From Macrocybe gigantea (Eukaryota > Basidiomycota > Agaricomycetes > Agaricales > Callistosporiaceae), in contig SJRY01000255.1 in NCBI GenBank assembly GCA_011319805.1, forward strand, positions 62,001 through 126,000: 64,000 nucleotides of DNA, written 5' to 3'. Position 1 is the first letter of the stretch; the number at the start of each line of letters is the position of its first letter. Made by a program: the position numbers and the translations under genes. Below are positions 33,145 through 45,511 of this stretch, in pieces. The notes under the pieces were generated by a model. That model saw nothing but the letters and a program-made list of their open reading frames with translations, ran no database searches and was not told where the DNA came from.

Positions 33145-34842
33145 ATGGCTCTTCCTCCTGAACTTGTTCATGCGATCCAACAGGCTCAATTCCTCCATGT
33201 CCTCGCCACCAACCCTTCCAAGCTCATTCCCTCCGGAAAGTCGCTGCTGTCCATGCTGACTAGCGCCCACGTCGACCCCTCCATTCCCTTATCTCCCCAG
33301 ACGCCACAACAGAAGCTAAAGACAAAAGTAGAACAGGTCGTCCACAAAGCATTTTGGGATGAGGTATTTGATTTCAATCCAGCCAACTTTTCCTGTAAAT
33401 GACATGTCCAGGCCCTAGAGACGCTGTCGAGCGCACAACCACCATCTCAGATCACTCGCCTTAAGGCTCTGTACGCAGACCTCTATGATACCCTTGTTCC
33501 CCTTTTCCCACCTGGCCATCCCATTTTGCAGATGCTGTCGTCGCCTCTTTCACCCACATCTTCTCCACTCCATTCCGCTATCGAAATTCTGACAGAGGTC
33601 ATCTCCGCTCTGAAACAGCGCTGTGCTCCAGTTCGGGACCCGGAGCTCGAAGCTTTGCACGATATACTCGCTGCTGCTCCACCTTTGCATCCATCTTCTT
33701 CTGATCATGACGAGGAAACTTCCAAGGCTCAGAGAGTTTTGGCGGGCATATTTATTGAAACTACAAAGTCGCTCATCTCGCTTGCAGAAGTCCTGAAGTC
33801 CGATCTTACACAGGCTGTCCTGGGTGCAATGACAGACTCGCAACTCTTGGAACTTGTTCGACAACAAGCAAGGCTCAGGGAGCGTGAAATAGTACTGCAG
33901 CTTTGGGCTGGTCACGAAAATGTAACAAATGCCTGGAAGACGTGGGTTGAGCAGTTGAATGCGTCCTCTAACGTGGACCAGCTTCAAATTAGTGCAAGGA
34001 AACATTGGACGATGAGGCTTATCCGGGCCATCGGAGCAACGACGGCGATCTCATGTCGTCTACCTTCGACGCCCGTCGGCGACGTATCTCTCACCCAAGA
34101 AGGCGCAGAAGAGAATAGTTTGCCTCCTCCTTTCTATTTCTCATTAATCGGCTTGTTTTACCTGCAAAATTACCTTCAAGCGCTCATCATAGTCGCGAGC
34201 TTGCGGCCGCAAACGCATTTGCCGATGAAAAGGCAGGGGATGAACATGCAGCGGGAAGTGACTTTACGGCACGGGTTTGGACTCTTTTAGAGTCCGAGAT
34301 TGACAAAGATTTTCCTGACAACAATACCTCTGTAATGGACAATGGGGATCCACAAGGATCATTAATCTCGCAGATGAAGTTATTCGTGCTCGGCGGCTTC
34401 ACCGTTCCTCGACTGTATCTACGTCTGGATCCAAGATTGGTGACCAGGAAGAGCGGGAGATCCGAACTGCCGTGGAGAGAACTTTGCAATACAATGATCC
34501 AGTCTGGGCCCTGCTGCAGAGTCGAGTTCTACGTGTGTTGGAGCATGACGTCATCGAAGCGCTAGACAGAGCCGACTCTGAGAAATACGACGAGGGCATT
34601 ACCACAGTCAACGGCATCCCCCGACGAATGAGAACTGGCCGAGGCGTTGCAAGAAGTCGCTTTTCTTCTGCAGACCCTACAGAGAGGGTTTCGGAACAAC
34701 ACATGATGGAATTGGTGAATGATCTAGAGATACCCAAAGGTTTGAGGACCCCATCCTCTCAGAGAAATTCAGGATGGCGGTCGTCTTGACATTGAAATCC
34801 GTAGAGTGGATTGAAGACGTGTGGCGAGACGTAATTTATTGA
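33145..34842 (+). CDS. TCP11/Sok1-like protein, about three frameshifts
   Basis: Exon 1 is 33145-33363 (starting MALPPELVHAI) and exon 2 starts at 33412; the rest is one long exon to the stop at 34840-34842. Motifs of the T-complex protein 11 family are ALYADLYDTLVPLFPPGHPIL, AIEILTEVISALKQRCAPVRD, REREIVLQLWAGH, and the end FRMAVVLTLKSVEWIEDVW. Fungal members include Sok1, a suppressor of loss of protein kinase A in yeast, and mammalian TCP11 acts in sperm signalling. The protein is mostly helical, about 550 residues, without membrane segments. Single bases appear missing near 34210 (after VASLRP), 34351 (NGDPTRII) and 34741 (PKGFEDP). Each lies in a short run and the frames on both sides fit the family. 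Confidence 0.78.
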
Positions 34843-34900
34843 TTTTGGACAGAAACGAGGAATTAAAATAAACTGTGGCGCTATGGCAAAGTTAGACGTC

Positions 34901-36596
34901 CTACTTGCTGCATCCTGGGCAAGAATGGACGACGTCGTGGACGAAAATATCGCAATCTGTGCAGAAATCATGTCGACAATCCGGACAGCGGTATCTGCCG
35001 ACCGGACTGAGTCCATCTGCTGCACTGGGTATTCGAGCCGTCGGAAAAGGTCGTGAGCATGCGTGGCAGGCTTGAACGGATGCAGCTAGCTCGTCTATCG
35101 TTGTCCTATGTTGATGTTCCTTGAGAAAACGACTACACAGCCTAGATAAATCATACATACACGGTTTCGAATGGCTTCACAGGAAAAAGATGATGATAGC
35201 TTCTCGCCAAATGGGGAGAGCTCACGATCATCAAGCCGCAGATGTCACAGTCGGTGGGAACGTCGCAGACTTTCGACAAGCAACGAGGACAGAGAAAACC
35301 TTCACTCTTCAATTCCGAGTGACACACACATAGACTCGGAGGTGAGGTATCGGAAGGCGTGTAGGGAAACCCATCATCATCAGATCTGCAGGAGGGTTCC
35401 CCGAAGCCGCGCCCGTGGTGCGTGCTGCGGGAACTTGAACAGGTGGAGGAACTAGCTCGAAAAGGAGGTCTTTGAAATGCCCTTCATTCAATGCCACACC
35501 AAATTGACCTGACATGTCGTAGCATCGCAAACGGCAAGTGCGAATGAACCTACTGACGTACCACCGGTCTTCTCACAGAGGTCTCTACAGATTTTCATTT
35601 CCGCGGCAAGTGCAACGATTGAAATTCGGATTTTGTTCTTGATACACGTCTCAAGCGTCTCGTGAATGTTTCCAGGGTCGCATGTTGTCAGAGAACCGAA
35701 TATAACCAGGATTTCTCGAGATGAATGCGTGGGGAGATGACTTGAGAATTCAGCCACTTATTCTATCATTTTGAGGTGCAGTGGGGGTGTCGGAAGGGGT
35801 ACACACCTCATCGAGTTTCTGGCCATTTCTATTGCATTTTGCAGGCTTGGGTCGCCTGCTGGCTCAAGCTTGTGGCGGTCTTTTATTGCATGCAGGACGT
35901 CCTGAGGATTACCTGATTTTTAAAAGAAGAGAATGAAGCGAAGCAAGACTAAATCCAGAGGAAAAGATCAAACCTGACATCTCTCCAATCCTCTCACCGA
36001 GTCCGGCTCGCATTCCAACAATTCCAATTTGGCCTAGCGGATTTTGATCAAACCACTCTGTACGAACTCCCGTGAATACTGCAACATGAGGTCAAACCTC
36101 GTCGGACGCATGTCCCTGTCCAGCATAGACGTAGACAAATCGAGGATCAAAATAAGGTGGCGGATAATGGTTCTTCTGATAGCCGCCGCTGGAGCTTGCA
36201 ATCTATCATAATTCATTGGTGGATTCAGTCATTCTCACAGTGTCGACGCACGAAATGGGCATACGAACCTCTTCCGTCGACCTCTAGCGACGAGTTCCTC
36301 GACAGTTCCTTGTAGAGAGCCAGCTTCGTCTTCTTGAACGGTCTCCCATGATCGAGTGTATGAAGCTTCCCATGTATAGGATTGCTACGAAATTTGGTAT
36401 CATGAAACAGGCAGATTGAAGCCATGGACGAAGAACATACCGTATCCTTCGCCTTGCCCTTTCCCTTGGTCCGTTTCTTCTTTTCGCTCGCTTTGCCTTT
36501 TCCCTTTCCTTTCACGCGAGCTTGGTCTCCATGGTCAGGGAGGGAGATATCTGAGTCAGAATCGACGTCCATAAAATCATGGTCTTCATCGGGCAT
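34901..36596 (-). CDS. SSL1: Ssl1/p44 subunit of TFIIH, two or three frameshifts
   Basis: The start is the ATG at 36596 (MPDEDHDF), followed by a lysine/glycine-rich tail with several KGKGKGK repeats. A von Willebrand A domain follows with the MIDAS-like start [16 protein letters not shown], then [17 protein letters not shown] and [17 protein letters not shown]. The C-terminus has two zinc-binding parts: [18 protein letters not shown] and the Ssl1 RING-like end [15 protein letters not shown]...CPGC. Ssl1 stimulates the XPD helicase and is needed for general transcription and nucleotide excision repair. Introns are 45-60 bp. One base seems missing near 36061 (REFV-TEWF) and near 35353 (LPDTSPP), and the splice near 35560 fits the family only with an adjustment. 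The gene is essential in yeast, so sequence error is likely. Confidence 0.88.
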
Positions 36597-36747
36597 GGTG
36601 GGCACGCTTGATTATAGGCGAAAAATATGCATTCAAAAGGAAGATGGTACCCTACCATATAATTTTGCACGCTGGAACGCTATGGTTGCTTGTTTGGCTA
36701 CCGCTACAACATCAAATACTTATAAACCATAACAGAGATCAGTAACA

Positions 36748-38248
36748 TCACGAATCCGGGCAAATGATAAGGTAATGCGTCATAAGGCCTGGCGTGGAAT
36801 GACAGTCAGAAAAAACAGCACATTAAATAACATCGACAGTCCCTACCATGGAAAAACAGCCTCCCTCGTTGCGAATCATGTACAACAGTCGTCGTGCCAG
36901 AGACGACTTTGCCGTCGTCTTCAATGCCTAGACGAATAAGAAAGTTTGTAAACGCCCTTGGGGAACTGGGAAAACCTAAACCACACCTTCTCAACTTGGT
37001 ATTTTTCACCATAGAAAGAGCTAATTCCAGTATTCGTGTGAATCTTCAGTGCTGATATGGGGGAATAAGGGTGACCAATTGGATCTCGCACATGCATCAT
37101 CATGTCGTAAACTTTTGGGAAACCTGGTAAGGAGCAACTGATTAGCACAAGGAAGCATCAGAAAAAGCCGATCATACGGACCAGCGGCCCACACAACACC
37201 GTCAGCATCCAAAGACAAGTTATCCATCAAGCGATCTGAATGATGGATTAGTAGGGGAAAGCAAGAAGCCATTGCCGAGGGATCTTACCAAGGGTAACGG
37301 TGTCTATAAGAAAAAGGCTATTATCTACCTGCCTCTCAAAAATTCGCAAGTGTCGGCCATTTACGACGTAAACCGTGTCATTAGAGGCTCTCGTGATGCC
37401 GTTCGCAGAATACATGTGCGAAGCCACGAATTTACAACCATCTTTCGCGTGGCAGTACGTCACGGAAGAATTTGGCCAGAAATATTCAATGACCGTCCTT
37501 GCCTATATGCCAAGTACTCCTAAAAATGCAGCTGAAATTTATGAGTAACATACAACGCACCATCCCGATCTTGGTTCCATGATCATTTGTGACATAGAAC
37601 GATTTCCCGTCGGAAAATCCCACCACATCGTTTGGAGTGACGATATGCGGATCCTCAAACGTCGCCACGTGTTTCATCTGTGAGCTCCCAACTTTTGTCT
37701 TGAAGACTTCAATGGAAGAATCGGCCCCAACAAGTTGTGCGTTTTCACCAATAGGTGCGCGGTGATTGACAAGATAGATATACACCTCGTCCTTGATAGA
37801 TGATTGAACAACATCCATTCCATGGAGGCTGAGACCGCGGTTTGACTTGTAGTTCTTGACCTTTAGACGGGTTATTGATGAGGTTTTGGGGTTGTAGATG
37901 GCCACATAGTCAGAAAAGGACAATGATGTCGCGTTCAGGTGATCTGCCGCTGGTAGCCAATGCAAACGACTGGCTGAGGTAGAGCACGCGAGGAAGAGTA
38001 TCCCAGATGGCTGATGCAACACGATTTCTATCTAGCAGCGTCTACCATGCCAATAAGAACAAATAACGGACTCGAAACTCACTCTCGCAGGCTTGGAGTC
38101 CGGGGACAGCCTTGCACTCCTTGTTTCCCACTGACGCGACAAGTCGACCAACACCGAGTACGTCCAGCTTGGGCTTTAGAAAAACCTGGTGGACCCCAGC
38201 AAGGACAGCTACTAGGACGACGGCAAGGGTTAAAAAACTCGATGTCAT
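36748..38248 (-). CDS. Serum paraoxonase/arylesterase-like lactonase
   Basis: Exons 38248-38083, 38027-37561, 37502-37289, 37235-37182, 37123-36987, 36927-36847 and 36788-36748 give about 380 residues. The N-terminus SFLTLAVVLVAVLAGVHQVF is an uncleaved signal anchor as in mammalian paraoxonases. Family motifs are LHGMDVV, FEDPHIVTPNDVVGF, YVTNDHGT, SVTYCHAKDGCKFVASHMYSANGI and DNLSLDADG, including the Asn and Asp residues that bind calcium in the six-bladed propeller. These enzymes hydrolyse lactones and aryl esters. The exon at 36927-36847 fits in frame only if one base is missing near its edge. Its start faces that of the amidohydrolase gene at 38427 across 178 bp, so they may share a promoter. 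Confidence 0.85.
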
Positions 38249-38426
38249 GAGTAAGATGCAAAGAAAGAGCTTTCATCATTGCTCAATGTCTGTCAACAAG
38301 AGTTGATCCGTGGGGGCATTTGGGGAACCGATTTGGGCGTGATTTGATCAGAGCGCGGGCACGCGAGTGCCGTACGTCAAAAACCATGTCGACTCAACGT
38401 TTCTTCCGGTCATCCCCCAGCAAAGG

Positions 38427-41400
38427 ATGGAGAAATCACCATCCATTGCCACAGTCCGCAGACCGATGCACCGGTTACTAGTCTTTTGCTCCCTTGGCCT
38501 TGCTGCTTTCCTCTATCTGACCACTCGGTTGCATTTCGAATATTCTCACATTTCTCATCAACCGCATCATGCCCACGAAATCCTTGCACTTTGCCGTTCC
38601 CTCAATGTAGAGGCCGGACCGCCCAAGAATTTTCACCAGCGCGTTGTGTCCGACAGATTTGCCCCCGGCACCAAGCCCACCTTGATCAAAAGGGCTAGGA
38701 TATGGACTGGGAGGAAAAACGGGACAGAAATCATTTTTGGCGATATTCTTATGGACAAGGGATTGATCAAGAATGTGGGGCATTTGGGGAATAGTTTGCT
38801 GAACTCGTATGGTAGCGACCTTGTTGTCGTTGACGCAAGAGGCGCATGGATTACGCCCGGCATCGTCGATATCCATTCCCATATAGGCGATGCGCCATCC
38901 CCGAACTCTCCGGAGCGACAGATGACAACTCATTGAAAGGCTCCATACAGCCTTGGCTTCAGAGTCTTGACGGCATTAACACTCATGATGATTCTTACCT
39001 GCTATCCATATCTGGCGGTGTAACGACGGCCTTGGTTCTTCCAGGTTCGGCCAACGCGATTGGTGCGTATGATTTGTCTCATCTATGAATAGCTGCTAAC
39101 ATCCATATACCTGTAGGCGGCCAAGCTTTCGTAATTAAGCTTCGGCAGACCGCAGACCGCACACCCACATCCATGCTACTTGAGCCCCCGTACCAAATAA
39201 ATGGATCCTACGACGACACTTCGGGTTATAGAAAATGGCGATATATGAAGTACGTGCTCTCATCTAGTTTTCTTATTGCATATTTTGACTAATTTCTCCA
39301 GACACGCATGCGGTACGAATCATACTTTCTCGCCTTAGCACATTATTCAAATCCCAACTCTTTTCCTCCCACAGGCGAAAATCCTGGTAGGTCTTCACCA
39401 CCGCGGTACAATGAGGCACTTAGATTTCACATCATTCCAGCGGGTCAGTATGATAGCACTCGTATGGATGTTTACTGGGCGTTCCGGGACGCGTGAGAGC
39501 TATTTAGAATTGCTTTACTCTGACCGAGATGAATAATCGCAATCAGTTACAATACAGCGGCTCAGATGAAAACGCGTCAAGACCAATATTGTGCTCGCGC
39601 TTTCTCCGAAGACTGGAAGGATTTAGGAGAATTTCCGCAAGATCTTCAATGGGAGGCCTTGGTGGATGTTCTGAGAGGAAGAGTGAAGGTACATGAAGAT
39701 GCGCTCGTATTTCTGCGAGATTTTTATGCATTTCCTAGGTGAACGTTCACTGTTACGAAGCAGTGGATCTCGATGCATTAGTGAGGGTAAACAATGAATA
39801 CGCAATCCTGCTTGAGTTGTGTTTAACTGTCTTGCAGTTGTCAAAAGAGTTCAAATTCCCTATATCAGCATTCCATCACGCGAGTGAAGCATATCTTGTC
39901 CCGGACTTGCTGAAAAGGGCATATGGTAATTCTGGTTAAATGCGAATTTTGGGCAAATGCTAATCCTCTGTTAGGTGAAAGGCCAGCGGTAGCATTATTC
40001 GCAACCAACAGCCGGTAAGGTGCTTAACATAACTTTGTATCATCAATATGTAATCACGCTAGCCCAGATACAAACGGGAAGCGTACAGAGCTTCTGAATT
40101 CGCGCCGCGCATTCTTGCTGAACAAGGCATACGAATTTCGATGAAGGTATGTTGAACATATTTTGATCCCTCGCCATGACGTTGATCGAGTTGTAGAGTG
40201 ACCATCCGGTTCTTAATTCCCGATACCTCTTATATGAAGCCCAACAAGCATATTTCTATGGTCTACCGGAGAATTTGGCTATTGCTTCCGTCACTAGCAC
40301 TTCTGCAGAGGTTATGGGATTGGGGCATCGGATTGGATACGTAAGACCTGGTACGCTTTTACTAGCCTTTAGCTGGCTGTAGTTGATGGTCTATGTGCAC
40401 GTACAGGATGGGATGCTGGTAAGTGAAGACTCGGAAATGTTGACGCATACCTGACACGCGGCGAAGATTTAGTGATATGGGACAGCCATCCTCTAGCATT
40501 AGGGGCGACGCCATCACAGGTTTTCATAGACGGCATACCACAGCTTCAAGCACCGCATGTTGTCCATAAGCCGGGTTCGTTCCAGACGACACCCAAAGTA
40601 CCAAACTTCGACAAGGAGGCTAAAGAGGCGGTTCGATACGATGGCTTGCCGCCTCTCGATTCCCGCTATACGCCAAGGGTAGTGATGTTCACCAACGTGA
40701 AGAACGTCTTCACGAGGGGTTCCGGTTCTGTCGCAAATATCTTCAGCGCTGACGACCCGCGCGATTTTGGCGCCGTTATCGTCATCGATGGCTCTCTGGT
40801 CTGTTCTGGAAGTCATTCATCGTGCTTGGAATTCTTGCATGTGCAACCAAATGCAACTGTCATTGACCTGAAAGGGGGCTCTGTCTTTCCTGGTCTCGTA
40901 TCATTCGGAGCGCCGCTCGGCTTGCAACATATTGATCAAGAGGATTCTACTATCGACGGAAAGGTGTATGACCCCCTTGTCCAGCCCATACCTGACATAT
41001 TGGGTGGCCATAATGCCATTGTGCGTGCAGTCGATGGGCTCATGTTTTCAACTCGAGATGCACTGTATGTTGTAAAATACTCCCCTACACCGATCTGACC
41101 CTTCGTCCTTTTAGTCTAGCTTACCGCGCTGGAGTGAGCAAAGGTGGCTTTGTTTGCTGTCGTCCCTGACTCGATATTTGGAACAGGTTACCACAGGTAT
41201 TACCGCTCCTGCGCATGAGAATTTCTACGGCGGTCTCGGAGTCTCTTTTTCATTGGGTGCTCGTCACAAATTGGAACAAGGAGCTGTCGTCCAAGACATC
41301 ACAGGCCTTCACATGTCGGTCAAACATAGTTCCGAACCAGGTGTCAGCACTCAAATCGCAGCTCTGCGCCGATTGTTGCTCGGTCGGCCTGAAGGAGCGA

Positions 41401-42144
41401 TTGGCCTTTGGATGACGAAAGTTAAAAGCGTGCGTCATCGCTGCCTTTCTTCCTCCGATGATGTTGACTGCGTTATGCATTACAGGCTGAAATGCCTCTC
41501 GTGATCGAAGCCGACAATGCCGACATAATAGCTACGTTAATCATGCTGAAACGCGAGGTTGAACTTGCCGAGGGGCGCTCTATCAAGATGACCATTACAG
41601 GGGGATCGGAGGCACATCTGCTGGCCAAGGAACTGTCAGAGTCAAATGTCGGAGTGATTCTTCGGCCCCCTCGACCATTTCCGGGGGTATGGGAGCAGAG
41701 ACGGATGTAAGAAAATAACATTTCCTCATGTGTGTCACGTTTTGACCGTGGAATCTTAGATTACCAGGCCCGCCTCTCTCGAACGCAAGCGCGGTCGTGG
41801 AGCTCATGTCACATGGGGTGATGGTCGGCTTAGGTTGTGAGGATATCTGGTTTGCGCGAAACTTGCCCTTCGACATCGCATGGGTAAGAAGACATTCTGA
41901 ACCACGATCATTTTCTTACAATGCAACTCTGCAGGCTGCAATCGAATCTGGGGGGAAAATGTCGCAGGAAGAAGCGATTGCTCTGGGTTCGACAAACTTG
42001 GAAATACTGCTAGGTGCGGAAACAAAAGAAGGTGCAGGCGACTTGGTCGCGATGAGGGGAGGAGGCCTACTAGAATTTGATTCGAAGGTTGTCGCTGTTA
42101 TGTCGCCAAGAAGAAGGACAGTCGACGTATTTGAGAGCCCTTAA
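38427..42144 (+). CDS. Membrane-anchored amidohydrolase, copy 1 (one frameshift)
   Basis: A multi-exon gene of about 890 residues. Residues about 12-30 (LLVFCSLGLAAFLYLTT) form a signal anchor. The amidohydrolase barrel shows the metal motif VDIHSHIG, SLDGINTHDD, SISGGVTTALVLPGSANAIGG, AFHHASEAYLVPDLL, NSRYKREAYRASEFAPRIL, KSDHPVLNS, GLGHRIGYV and IWDSHPLALG. A second half has a partial barrel repeat (VRAVDGLMFSTRDAL, ITAPAHENFYGG, GGSEAHLLAKEL). The family cleaves amide or cyclic amide bonds, but the substrate is unknown. The frame breaks near 38893, where one base is missing before PELSGATDD. In the barrel-strand motif that reads VHTHCYEATD in copy 2, this copy reads VNVHCYEAVD, so one histidine is lost. 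Introns are at positions shared with copy 2. Confidence 0.83.
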
Positions 42145-42250
42145 ACAGACTTGTTGGTTGGTGCTGTTTAGATTGGAGGTTGATTAATTTCAAACCCCGC
42201 TTCTTGCTCCATCAACGCGTCGCAACCGTGACGCGTCTTTTCACTGCACT

Positions 42251-45200
42251 ATGCCCGCCAGACCTACAAAAAAGGCCCCGAGCAACGTCAAACCCATTAC
42301 GGCGTTCTTCCACCGTGTATCCAGTCAGCCTTCTTCACGCGTATCTTCATCACGAGTCCCATCACTAGATGGCCACAACACGAGCCCATCTCAAAACTCA
42401 AGAAAAGATTCGTTGAGCTCAGGGCCTGTCGAAACCTCATCAAAAGCGAGCATAGCTGTTGTTGATTCAAAAGCAACTGCTGTAAGGACCAGAGCTCGCA
42501 CCAGTGCCGGAAGGGCGGAAGCCGACGGTGTCTCGGGATCTTCCAGTAGTTCGCAGGCAGCCACATCCTCCTCGTCTAATCGTGTGTCAGGTTCTTCCAA
42601 AGTTAACGGCTTGAAATCCAAAACATTGGGAAGTAAGAAAAACAAGTTCGATAGCGACTCCGACGTGGATATTGCCGACTCCGTCATCTACATCTCCAAA
42701 GCTCCTTTGCAGTCTACAAACCTGCTCAATACCGTGCCATCTATCTCAAAGCCTCGTGAAGGAAGTGCCATTACGGCTCTGCCGCGTAAGAAGCCCCGGT
42801 TGGCCTCCCCCGACGTCGATGACGTTACGTATTCTCAAAGTTCGGATGGTACGGGAACCCCTATGGCCAAGCTAGTCATCGAAAGGAAGCCGACATTGAC
42901 TCCGTCGTCCAGTTTGCCTTCCAGGGGCCATCCAATCACCCCACCTCTTTCTTCACCCGATGCAACGAAGTCCTCAATCTTGCTGGCTCAGCCATCTTCT
43001 CCTCTAACTGAACCAACCTTGCTGTCCCGGACGAGCACTCCCGTGGCTCTAGATCCTGAGTCTAAAGCAGCCCTCATTATCGCCGATATCAAGGCCAAGG
43101 CTTTAGCTGCCAGTATGCTGAGCCCTCCGGACAGCCCTGTTGCCGAGTTCAAAGAAGAATTAGATGAAAGTAGTGATGAGGACGAAGGAGATGTCATGTT
43201 GTGGCCACCCGAGAAAGGAACTGACGGTCAGAAGTACCCATCATTCAGCTTTTCAATTAACCCGAGTCCACTCATCAATATTTAAACAGCATGGATAAAC
43301 CCATTATGCTTTCTCCTCGCAAGATATCGCCGTCACAGCCTGCGACACGATACTCTCTGCGAAGCACATCGGCTTCAACATCCTCCATAGCTCCCTCCCT
43401 CGCTTACTGTAAGATACAGGTCGAAGACGAATCGGTTTTTTCGAAAAAAAGATCACGGATATCCAATCCTCTGGATGCCCTTTTGAAAGAGAAAAATCAA
43501 GCCGACCGCACTGGAAAAGGTGCCGAAGCCTTCAGTCGTGCAGAATCTGCAGTCGCAAGTATGTTCCTGTCCTCTGCAACCCCCGAGGATGAGTGGGCGA
43601 GCGAAGAAGCTGCCATGAAAGCCGTTGTTCAAGGCCAGGAGATGCTGCTCGACCAAGATCACGAAGAGCTGGACGATAATGGTGACCTCAGCCTCGATGA
43701 GAAGGACCGACAGCGGCTGTTTGGAGAGAAAGCCGGTCGAAAAATATCGGAGATTATCAACGTAGAAAAGGTCCGCCAGCAGCAGAGAGTGACCATAGTT
43801 GGCATTGCCTTGTGGGAAGCACAACGCAGCGAAGATATGGACGTAGACGTTTTGGTACCTTCCTCGCCTCCGAGCGGCAATGATTCGGTCATAGATTTGA
43901 TAAATACTTGCATTATTGAACAAGGTGATCAGCATATTGATATCCTTGTCTCCATCGATGCTGATCCCCAGGAAGACTTGGCACGCGCTGCCGCTCTGCT
44001 AGGTTCCAATGCTATAAGGCATGATAGTCTTGTAATGCAACCGTTATTGATATCGTGGCTCTGCGATCTGGGTAAGTTACTTCTCGCCTTCTCTTGCACC
44101 AATGCCAATTTGTTTCTGTAGCCTTGATGCCAGACACAAATCCTCTTACAATGGCAGCTTTCTACTTCCTTTGCAATGCGTGGGCTTGTTCCCCCATTCC
44201 CATCCCGACAATATCCTTTCAGAGAGTCCTCTCCATTTTAATCCAGTTAGGAGCCAGGAAGTCTGTCCTGACACGTCTTGGCTGGGATACATCGACCCCG
44301 CGGTCCATACGAGGCGTTGATTCGCAAACCAGAGAAGACATATTGTATCGTCTGACCACGCTCATAACGGCTTCTGCGAGGTAGAATTTCTCGAGGCTGT
44401 TTCTTACTTTTACTCATTAGTTGTTAGGACGAACCGTATTTCCGAAGAGGATATACCCGCCATGGTCGTGGTGCTTTTGATCATTGCTAGTGACCAGTCG
44501 TGCACATCCGAGCTGCAAAGCGACGTCATGGTAGCTGTGGACGCTCTGTCTGGCTGTCGAGCCTCTGGCGAAACTTTCCCCTATTGTTGTGAGTTAGTCC
44601 TCAGATATCACTGACGTTGATTAATCATGCCAATCTAGGAATCAGCTATATGCAACAAAGTGCTACAGTTCATCTCCAATATCGACATCCCCGTTAAGGC
44701 GCATATCCTTTCTGTCCTGGGAGGAGGCGGCGAGCGCTCCAGACGCATTGCCAAATGGGTTGCTTATGCTATCATCGTGGACCAGGACTCAATACCTTCG
44801 GTTCGTCCACCTTGTTCTCATTTTTCATGCGTACGTTCACGAGCTGACTTTGGTGTAGGAAGCTTACGGCCCACACCCGCCATTGTTGTCAATACTTGAT
44901 CAACTAACTCGGAAGAACGAGAGAGCAAGTCAACTCGGAAAATTCGAGATCCATGAGGAAACGGATTACGTCGAGCTGCGGCTGCTTGTGAAGATTCTCA
45001 TGACGGCCATATCGAATACCTCCGACAATGTCACGAATCACAAAATGACCATGCCCAGAAATTCTATCTCTGGAACCCACAAAGATTCATCCGATGTTAG
45101 CGCGATTTCTGTTCTTGAACGCACGCACCAGGCCTTGGAAACTCTTCATTCCAGCATTTGTAAGTCGATCAGCTCTCTACCAGTAGTTACTTCACTCTAG

Positions 45201-45353
45201 CTTCGTTTTTCAGCGGACGTCCGCGCAGTTGACTTGGAACGTTCCCGGACCAAAGCAGTCTTGAAAGTGCTTTCCATCCTGGTTTCTTACCAGACCGGCA
45301 GAAGCTCCTTTGAGGGTAAGAGAACCTCTAGAGGACTCAAGTCCTTCTTCTAG
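42251..45353 (+). CDS. Uncharacterised 926-residue protein with PIP-like motif and helical C-terminus
   Basis: Exons 42251-43233, 43290-44071, 44122-44380, 44428-44588, 44646-44800, 44859-45159 and 45214-45353 are in phase and intact. The first 330 residues are disordered, Ser-rich and basic. Near the start, VKPITAFFHR resembles a PCNA-binding PIP box but lacks the usual glutamine. A middle conserved-looking block reads NPLDALLKEKNQADRTGKGAEAFSRAESAV. From residue about 590 on the sequence is alpha-helical and leucine-rich (MAAFYFLCNAWA, LSILIQLGARKSVLTRLGW, IPAMVVVLLIIASDQS), suggesting ARM/HEAT-type repeats, and it ends RTSRGLKSFF. A WAPL-like cohesin factor is one possibility but I cannot confirm it. 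The ATG at 42251 follows a short upstream stop. Confidence 0.72.
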
Positions 45354-45511
45354 TTCCACCTCGATCCACACTGTGTTATGCATTATATTATTTGCTTTCC
45401 ACGTTCATATGTTACCCTTGTGGGCTATGCTACCCAGCTGTGGACCTGCATACGATCTTGCGTTATTTACCGTACAGCTTCGATATAGTGAGCTAGAGCC
45501 AGACATTGTAT

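Noticed and set aside
44588..44646. A frameshift in the 926-residue gene at exon 4/5
   Set aside because: Using the acceptor after GAATCAG instead of the earlier TAG restores the phase and gives a normal junction, so no missing base is needed.
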